DNA of 64,000 bases from contig OZ253540.1 in NCBI GenBank assembly GCA_965262485.1, positions 682,001 through 746,000 on the forward strand. Direction: 5' to 3'. Below the pieces are notes generated by a model that saw nothing but the letters and a program-made list of their open reading frames with translations, did not search any database and was not told the origin of the DNA. Origin of the DNA: Bin87 sp965262485. Lineage in GTDB: Bacteria > Chloroflexota > Dehalococcoidia > Lucifugimonadales > UBA3495. Shown piece by piece: positions 59,300 through 64,000 of this stretch (the stretch's first letter is position 1; every line of letters begins with the position of its first letter). Position numbers and translations under genes: made by a program.

Positions 59300-61132
59300 T
59301 TATACGGCGCACTCGCCTTCCCCGCGTTCCAGCACGTACTGGTCGGTTCGTTCCCAATCGAAGTACATTTCGCCGCCGCCTTCGGCCTCGTGCCCGATTT
59401 CCTGGGCCCGCGCGGCCACCGAGGTTACCTCGTCGATTCCGACCCGCTCCAGGAAATCGTTGAATCGCTCCGACTCGTTGTCACGATTGTCCTTGTAGAA
59501 GGTGACGATTTCTTTGAGAACCGATGGGACGAGCTTGGCGGGAACCTTAACCTTTGGTACCCGGGTGCCGATGCGAGAGTCTTCCACGCGGTTGTCCCCG
59601 TAGTTGCCGCCCAGGAAAAGCTCGTATGATGGAATTTGCTGCCCGTCCACGCCCTTCACGGCAGCCCCGTGGAACCCGATGTTGGCGATGTGATGGAGGC
59701 CGCACCCATTGGGGCATCCACTCATCTTGATGCGGATGTCCTTAACCCCGGCATCCTGCTGCATCCCATTCCAGCTTTGCATCTCCGAGCGAAGAGCCTC
59801 GGCCAGACCCATGGAGGAGGTGATACCGAGCTTGCAACTGTCGGTTCCGGGGCAGGAAACCACGTTGGTGATGTGGTCGTGGCCGGGCTCGCCGAGATTC
59901 AGAGCGACCAAGGCTCTCCATACGGTGGCGAGGTGGCCGGTTGGCACCCAACGGATCACCAGGTTTTGTTCCTGTGTGGTGTGGGCTTTGCCGCCAGCAT
60001 ACTCCCGCACGATGTTGGCCAACCCGTGGAACTGTTCGGGCGAGAGATCGCCCCGGACAGGCTTTACATAAACCACGTGATACCCTTCCTGCCGCTGAGC
60101 TGCGACGTTGGTGTCGTGCCACTGGCGGTATTCGGGACTGTCATCCGTGGATGCTGCGCTGGGTTGAGCGGGTGGGGTTTCGCGCTGGATCTCTTCCGTC
60201 ACCATCAAAGGCCGGTGATCAATCGGGCCGATACCGGCCAGTTCGGTTTCAACCATCTGTTTGAATTCGTCCAGGCCAATCTTGTCGATCAGGACCTTCA
60301 GACGCGCCATCATCCGATTCTTGCGAAGGATGTCAGCGTTATTGAACACAGTCCAGATCGCCAAAGCGACCCGGAGGTAGTCATCCTCGGAAACCCAGTC
60401 GTACAGCGGTTTGGCCAGACGGGGCATGATGGACGTTCCGCCTCCGCAGTAAACCTTGAATCCCTTACGCTGTTCGCCATCGATTTCCTTGTATTGGGAA
60501 ACGAAAGTCAGATCCTGGATGGCCGCTGCCACTTCGTCTCTGTGGTCGTTGCCGGTGAACGCGGTTTTGAACTTCCGGGGGAAATTTTGGGTGATGGGAT
60601 GGCGCACGCCAAACCGAACGTATGCGGTCAGATACGGCGTCGGGTCGAAGGTTTCTTCCGGGCTGACCCCCGCGGTCGCCGGGCCAACCACGTTGCGGAC
60701 GGTGTTGCCGCAAGCCTCGCGGGTGGACAGACCCACCTTGCCCAGCAAACGCAGCGCGGTGGAGGTTTGTTCCAGCGGAACGTGGTGGAACTGGATATTT
60801 TCCCTGGTGGTGATATGGCCTTTTTGCAACGGGGCGTAATGTTCCGCGATTTCGCCCAGGGCGTCGAGCATGTCGGCCGAGGCGATTCCACCGGGCAGTT
60901 TCACCCTGATCATCTGCACGTCGGCCTGGCGTTGGCCATAAACACCCTGCCGCAGCCGGAACGGCGTGAACACCGTGTTGTCCAGCTCGCCGGACCGGAA
61001 CCGGTCGACTTCGGCATCGAAACGCACGATTTCGTCTTCCATGAACGGGATAATCCCGGTAGCATTGGGCGCCAGATCCATGCTGGCATCATGGATGTCT
61101 TTCAGGTTGGGCGCATGAGCTTGGCTGGTCAA
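59300..61132 (-). CDS. nirA: Ferredoxin-dependent nitrite/sulfite reductase
   Basis: A 610-residue siroheme/4Fe-4S reductase with a TTG start preceded by AAGGAG. It has both ferredoxin-like half-domains: LPGGIASADMLDALGEIAEH and HITTRENIQFHHVPLEQTST in the first half; VVSCPGTDSCKLGITSS and KMSGCPNGCGLHHIANIG near the C-terminus supply the four cluster/siroheme cysteines. The residue pattern is shared by nitrite and sulfite reductases, so the substrate is not settled. It is coupled to a hemD-like gene. The leader carries a promoter and an intrinsic terminator, which suggests attenuation. Confidence 0.9.
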   Translation of the reverse strand: MTSQAHAPNLKDIHDASMDLAPNATGIIPFMEDEIVRFDAEVDRFRSGELDNTVFTPFRLRQGVYGQRQADVQMIRVKLPGGIASADMLDALGEIAEHYAPLQKGHITTRENIQFHHVPLEQTSTALRLLGKVGLSTREACGNTVRNVVGPATAGVSPEETFDPTPYLTAYVRFGVRHPITQNFPRKFKTAFTGNDHRDEVAAAIQDLTFVSQYKEIDGEQRKGFKVYCGGGTSIMPRLAKPLYDWVSEDDYLRVALAIWTVFNNADILRKNRMMARLKVLIDKIGLDEFKQMVETELAGIGPIDHRPLMVTEEIQRETPPAQPSAASTDDSPEYRQWHDTNVAAQRQEGYHVVYVKPVRGDLSPEQFHGLANIVREYAGGKAHTTQEQNLVIRWVPTGHLATVWRALVALNLGEPGHDHITNVVSCPGTDSCKLGITSSMGLAEALRSEMQSWNGMQQDAGVKDIRIKMSGCPNGCGLHHIANIGFHGAAVKGVDGQQIPSYELFLGGNYGDNRVEDSRIGTRVPKVKVPAKLVPSVLKEIVTFYKDNRDNESERFNDFLERVGIDEVTSVAARAQEIGHEAEGGGEMYFDWERTDQYVLERGEGECAV

Positions 61133-61157
61133 GTTAATCTCCTTCGAGCGCGGGCAT

Positions 61158-61198
61158 AAAAAAGACCCACCTTAGCCGGTTGGCGGTTCTGGTGGGCG
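61158..61198 (-). terminator. Intrinsic terminator in the nirA leader (attenuator candidate)
   Basis: On the minus strand GCCCACC, a ~19-nt loop with its own small stem, GGTGGGTC and TTTTTT (61158-61163), ending 26 bases before the TTG start. Because a promoter lies upstream at 61313-61341 with no gene between, transcripts must read through it to express nirA. Confidence 0.8.
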
Positions 61199-61312
61199 CA
61201 GGGTTAGGGCTTGATTTTGTCAGTGCTTGCTATCCTGCTCCCGTTTTTTCGGTACAGGTACAAGTACAAAGACAGGTTTGGTTGCTTTTGCAGTTACTGT
61301 GCATTTGCGAAA

Positions 61313-61341
61313 ACTATACAGTCGTGGTCGGGAATTGTCAA
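61313..61341 (-). promoter_or_regulatory. Sigma-70-like promoter of nirA leader
   Basis: On the minus strand TTGACA (61336-61341), a 17-nt spacer and TATAGT (61313-61318). Transcription from about 61305 would give a ~170-nt leader before nirA, containing a GTACTTGTAC/GTAC-rich stem region and then the terminator. Confidence 0.8.
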
Positions 61342-61450
61342 CGATGTTTTTTTGGTGAGATTTCGTACCTGAATCGGGACGATTCTCACCGGTGCAGTCC
61401 GTCGTTTTGGCGGACAAGTGGGGTTGTTGCACTGTCCGGCGGTGGACATG

Positions 61451-62131
61451 TCAGCGCAATGTACGGTCGGATTTGAGGTCGCGGTTGCTGACAGTGTGCC
61501 CGGAGATCAACCACAACGTGCGTTCGGCGATGTTGGTCGCCCGGTCGGCGATTCGTTCCAGGTCGTGGGCCACCCACAGCAGGTAAGTTGCCCGCTGGAT
61601 GGTGCGCGGATCCCCCAGCATGTAGGTGAGCAATTCGCGATAGATTTGGTCGTACAGGTCGTCCACCGCGTCATCATCGGCGCATACCTTGCGAGCCAGT
61701 TCCTCATCCCGGTCAGCGAAGGACAGCAAACTTTCGTTAAGCATCTTGAGGGCCAGGTCTGCCATCCGCGGGATGTCGATCAGCGGTTTCAATAGTGGTT
61801 CTTCATAGGTTCGGAGGCAGATTTTTGCGATGCCCTCGGCGTAGTCGCCCATCCGCTCCAGCTCAACGCCCAAGTGTACAACCGACATTACGGTGCGCAG
61901 ATCGGTGGCGATTGGCTGCTGCGTCGCCAGCAGGCTGACGCAATTGTCCTCCAGCGTGTTCTGCAGGTTGTCTATCACGTCATCGTTGTCGATGACCTGC
62001 CGGGCAAGGTCGGCATCCCGGTTTTGCAGGGCCTGTAGAGCCTGCCGGGTGGTTTGATCGACCAAACGACCCATTTCGGCCAGATCGGCCTGCAAATTTT
62101 CCAGTAGCTGGTTGAATTCTGACCTGAGCAT
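61451..62131 (-). CDS. phoU: Phosphate signalling protein PhoU
   Basis: A 226-residue helical protein with two PhoU repeats: FNQLLENLQADLAEMGRLVD ... RTVMSVVHLGVELERMGDYA and LLSFADRDEELARKVCADDD ... RATYLLWVAHDLERIADRAT. The ERMGDYA and ERIADRATN segments hold the metal-cluster residues (E/DxxxD). It connects Pst transport with phosphate sensing. Last gene of pstC-A-B-phoU; 42 bases after pstB. Confidence 0.95.
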   Translation of the reverse strand: MLRSEFNQLLENLQADLAEMGRLVDQTTRQALQALQNRDADLARQVIDNDDVIDNLQNTLEDNCVSLLATQQPIATDLRTVMSVVHLGVELERMGDYAEGIAKICLRTYEEPLLKPLIDIPRMADLALKMLNESLLSFADRDEELARKVCADDDAVDDLYDQIYRELLTYMLGDPRTIQRATYLLWVAHDLERIADRATNIAERTLWLISGHTVSNRDLKSDRTLR

Positions 62132-62173
62132 ATCGGCGCCTCCTTGGGTTGGGGTTGCCGCCGTCAGAACGGT

Positions 62174-62959
62174 TTAGCCAAATCTTCCGGTGATGTATGC
62201 CTCGGTGCGCTCGTCCTGCGGGTTGGTGAACATGCGAGAAGTTTGGTCGAATTCTATCAGATGCGCTACGCGGTTTTCGTCGGGCGTCAGAAAGGCCGTT
62301 TTGTCCGATACCCGGCCGGCCTGTTGCATGTTATGCGTCACGATAATGATGGTGTAGCGCTGTTTGAGTTCCCGCATCAAATCTTCAATGGCCAGGGTGG
62401 CGATGGGGTCCAGCGCAGAACAGGGTTCGTCCATAAGGATCACGCTGGGTTGAATGGCCAGGGTGCGTGCGATACACAGCCTCTGCTGCTGACCACCGGA
62501 GAGAGCCAGCGCCGATTCCTTCAGGCGGTCTTTCACCTCATCCCACAGCGCGGCGGATCTGAGAGAATCCTCCACGATGGCGTCCAGGCTCCCCGTGTAC
62601 CCGTTGATGCGCGGCCCGAAGGCAACGTTTTCGTAGATGGACTTGGCGAAAGGGTTGGGCCGCTGGAACACCATGCCGATCTCATAACGAATTTGCGTCG
62701 GGTCTGAACCGGGAGCGTACAGGTTATACTCGCCGAACCAGATTTGGCCCTCCATGCGGAACGACGGGATGAGATCGTTCATCCGGTTTATGCAGCGTAA
62801 CAGAGTGCTTTTTCCGCCGCCGCTGGGGCCGATGATCGCCGTGATTTCCTTCTCCGTAACTTCCATGGAGACATCTTCAATCACCTGATTATCGCCGTAG
62901 TAAACTCCAACATCGTCAAACCGGATTGCGGCGCTGGTGGCAATTGCCTGGTTTGTCAT
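62174..62959 (-). CDS. pstB: Phosphate ABC transporter ATP-binding protein
   Basis: A 261-residue ATPase. Walker A GPSGGGKST (residues 44-52), CINRMNDLIPSFRMEGQIWF typical of PstB, signature LSGGQQQRLCIARTLA, Walker B VILMDEPCSALDP, and the His in THNMQQAGRVSD. It powers phosphate import by PstSCA. It starts 6 bases after pstA. Confidence 0.97.
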   Translation of the reverse strand: MTNQAIATSAAIRFDDVGVYYGDNQVIEDVSMEVTEKEITAIIGPSGGGKSTLLRCINRMNDLIPSFRMEGQIWFGEYNLYAPGSDPTQIRYEIGMVFQRPNPFAKSIYENVAFGPRINGYTGSLDAIVEDSLRSAALWDEVKDRLKESALALSGGQQQRLCIARTLAIQPSVILMDEPCSALDPIATLAIEDLMRELKQRYTIIIVTHNMQQAGRVSDKTAFLTPDENRVAHLIEFDQTSRMFTNPQDERTEAYITGRFG

Positions 62960-62965
62960 AACCGA

Positions 62966-63868
62966 TTACCCCCGGTGTTTGCCCTGGAGATGGTTGCGCA
63001 AAAGAATGGCCGCGGCGTTCAATCCCAACAGCATGATCAACAGTACCACGATGCCGGCGGCGGCCAGTTGGTGGAACTCTTCCTGCGGTTTGGAGATCCA
63101 CACGTAAATCTGGATTGGCAAAACGGTAAACCGATCCAGTGGAGAGGTTGGCGCAAAGGGCACGAAAGAAAGGGCGCCCATAATCACCAGCGGAGCGGCC
63201 TCCCCCATCGCCCGGCTGACCGCCAGGATTATTCCGGTCAGGATGCCTGGCATGGCCTGTGGGAGCACCAGTCGCCACACTACCTGCCAACGAGTTGCCC
63301 CCAGCGCATAGCCGCCTTCCCTGACGGTAGAGGGCACGGCGCGGATGGCCTCTTCTGCCGAAACTATAACCACCGGCATTATCAGCAACGCCAGCGTCAG
63401 ACCGGCCGTCAATACGCTCTTGCCCATTGCGAAAACCGCCACGAAAATGGCGAGGCCCAGGATGCCGTACACAATGGACGGGACGGCGGCCAGGTTCTGG
63501 ATATTGACCTGTATCAACTCGTCTATCCGCCGCCCTCCGGCATACTCTTCCAGGTAGATGGCGGCAGCCACTCCCACCGTGAACGACACCACAATGCAGA
63601 TGCCCATCACCCACATGGTGCCCACGATGGCAGGCCACAGGCCCGAAGCCACGGCTTTGCTGGAGGGGATATCGGTGAGGAGAGTTACGATTGAGCTGCC
63701 GTCAAGGTTGAACCACTGCAACGCTTCCGCCAATACGCTGTAAAGCAACGCCGCCAGCATCAGCAGGCTCAACAGGATCGCCGACACGCACACCGCGCGG
63801 AACACCAGGGCGTTGCGCCGGCGTTTGACCAACTTGCGCCGATATTCAGTGGAATTGGACACGGCCAT
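62966..63868 (-). CDS. pstA: Phosphate ABC transporter permease PstA
   Basis: A 300-residue permease with six membrane segments; GLWPAIVGTMWVMGICIVVS and the EAA loop EAIRAVPSTVREGGYALGAT followed by RWQVVWRLVLPQAMPGILTG are typical. The start codon overlaps the pstC stop (TAATG). GEAAPLVIMGAL is the usual late motif. Confidence 0.96.
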   Translation of the reverse strand: MAVSNSTEYRRKLVKRRRNALVFRAVCVSAILLSLLMLAALLYSVLAEALQWFNLDGSSIVTLLTDIPSSKAVASGLWPAIVGTMWVMGICIVVSFTVGVAAAIYLEEYAGGRRIDELIQVNIQNLAAVPSIVYGILGLAIFVAVFAMGKSVLTAGLTLALLIMPVVIVSAEEAIRAVPSTVREGGYALGATRWQVVWRLVLPQAMPGILTGIILAVSRAMGEAAPLVIMGALSFVPFAPTSPLDRFTVLPIQIYVWISKPQEEFHQLAAAGIVVLLIMLLGLNAAAILLRNHLQGKHRG

Positions 63869-64000
63869 TATTCGTACACCTCGCGGAACCTGGTGACGAC
63901 CGTTTGACTTATCATGTTCATGACCAGGGTGATTACGAAAAGGGTGATTCCCACCGCAAACAACGCCTGGAATTGAGCGGTTCCGGGTATGGCGTTATCA
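63868..64000 (-). CDS. pstC: Phosphate ABC transporter permease PstC, C-terminal part
   Basis: Partial at the window end. The minus strand reads NAIPGTAQFQALFAVGITLF followed by VITLVMNMISQTVVTRFREVYE and a stop overlapping the pstA start: the last membrane helix and tail of PstC. The rest of pstC and probably pstS lie beyond 64000. Confidence 0.9.
   Translation of the reverse strand, partial: DNAIPGTAQFQALFAVGITLFVITLVMNMISQTVVTRFREVYE

Noticed and set aside
59636..61159. 507-codon plus-strand frame opposite nirA
   Set aside because: Antisense shadow; no family pattern, while nirA is clear.
1..64000. CRISPR array
   Set aside because: No regularly spaced direct repeats found; repeats present are dispersed hairpins and inverted ends.

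Overview
The window looks like a chromosomal segment of a GC-rich, heterotrophic, mostly free-living type of bacterium. The mix of genes fits Chloroflexota, most likely a SAR202-like or other Dehalococcoidia-related lineage: a thiolase-like protein with its DUF35 partner, three PF04909 amidohydrolases, several SDRs, a Rieske oxygenase, a glcDEF cluster, and DUF1501/DUF1800 proteins. This placement is inferred from gene content only; there is no rRNA or other phylogenetic marker here. Usual signals are readable: sigma-70-like promoters with 17-nt spacers, strong AGGAGG-type ribosome binding sites, and frequent GTG/TTG starts. I see no tRNA, rRNA or CRISPR array.

Layout. (1) 0-1.9 kb: DUF35 zinc-ribbon/OB protein plus thiolase-like protein. 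(2) 2-16.4 kb: an accessory, decaying zone. Intact genes here are a CoiA-like nuclease candidate, a two-gene module of an unknown protein and an XRE-ImmA/IrrE fusion, an SDR and a DUF429-like protein. They sit among broken genes (an unknown family, a TIGR02391 protein, a helicase, an MFS transporter), broken transposases (IS1182-like, IS110, an IS701-like DDE type) and short inverted-repeat elements. (3) 16.5-29.3 kb: catabolic genes (VOC protein, large alpha/beta hydrolase, SDR plus Rieske oxygenase, three amidohydrolases, aldo/keto reductase), with a broken IS630 element inserted at the stop codon of the third amidohydrolase. (4) 29.4-34.2 kb: trpD-trpC-trpF-trpB followed by an HNH lipoprotein; trpA, trpE and trpG are not here. 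(5) 34.3-45 kb: an atypical SDR, a class V aminotransferase, then on the minus strand an NHL-glcD-glcE-glcF operon (glycolate oxidation), an orphan hicB beside a wrecked hicA, and DUF1501-DUF1800. The aminotransferase (glyoxylate-type) and glycolate oxidase are neighbours and could jointly handle C2 compounds. (6) 45.5-58.4 kb: housekeeping and small enzymes: leuB, a Na+/Ca2+ exchanger, a JAMM protease, two small zinc-ribbon paralogues, a phosphatase, DUF167, enoyl-CoA hydratase, metF, acpS, nnr, PPOX, a hydrolase, a ThDP enzyme, radC and a cupin. (7) 58.4-64 kb, minus strand: nitrite/sulfite reductase with a hemD-like gene (siroheme supply) behind an attenuator-like leader, then pstC-pstA-pstB-phoU for phosphate uptake (pstC runs off the end).

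The most interesting non-coding signal is a family of short elements. The same hairpin core (ATTCCCGC...GCGGGAAT type) occurs inside elements with at least two different terminal-repeat/target-duplication types. One of these supplies the start codon of trpC, one interrupts hicA, and one sits exactly at a stop codon. The best candidate for an undescribed protein system is the promoter-led two-gene module at 4.5-6.6 kb. All domain names are from motif recognition by eye; no searches were run.
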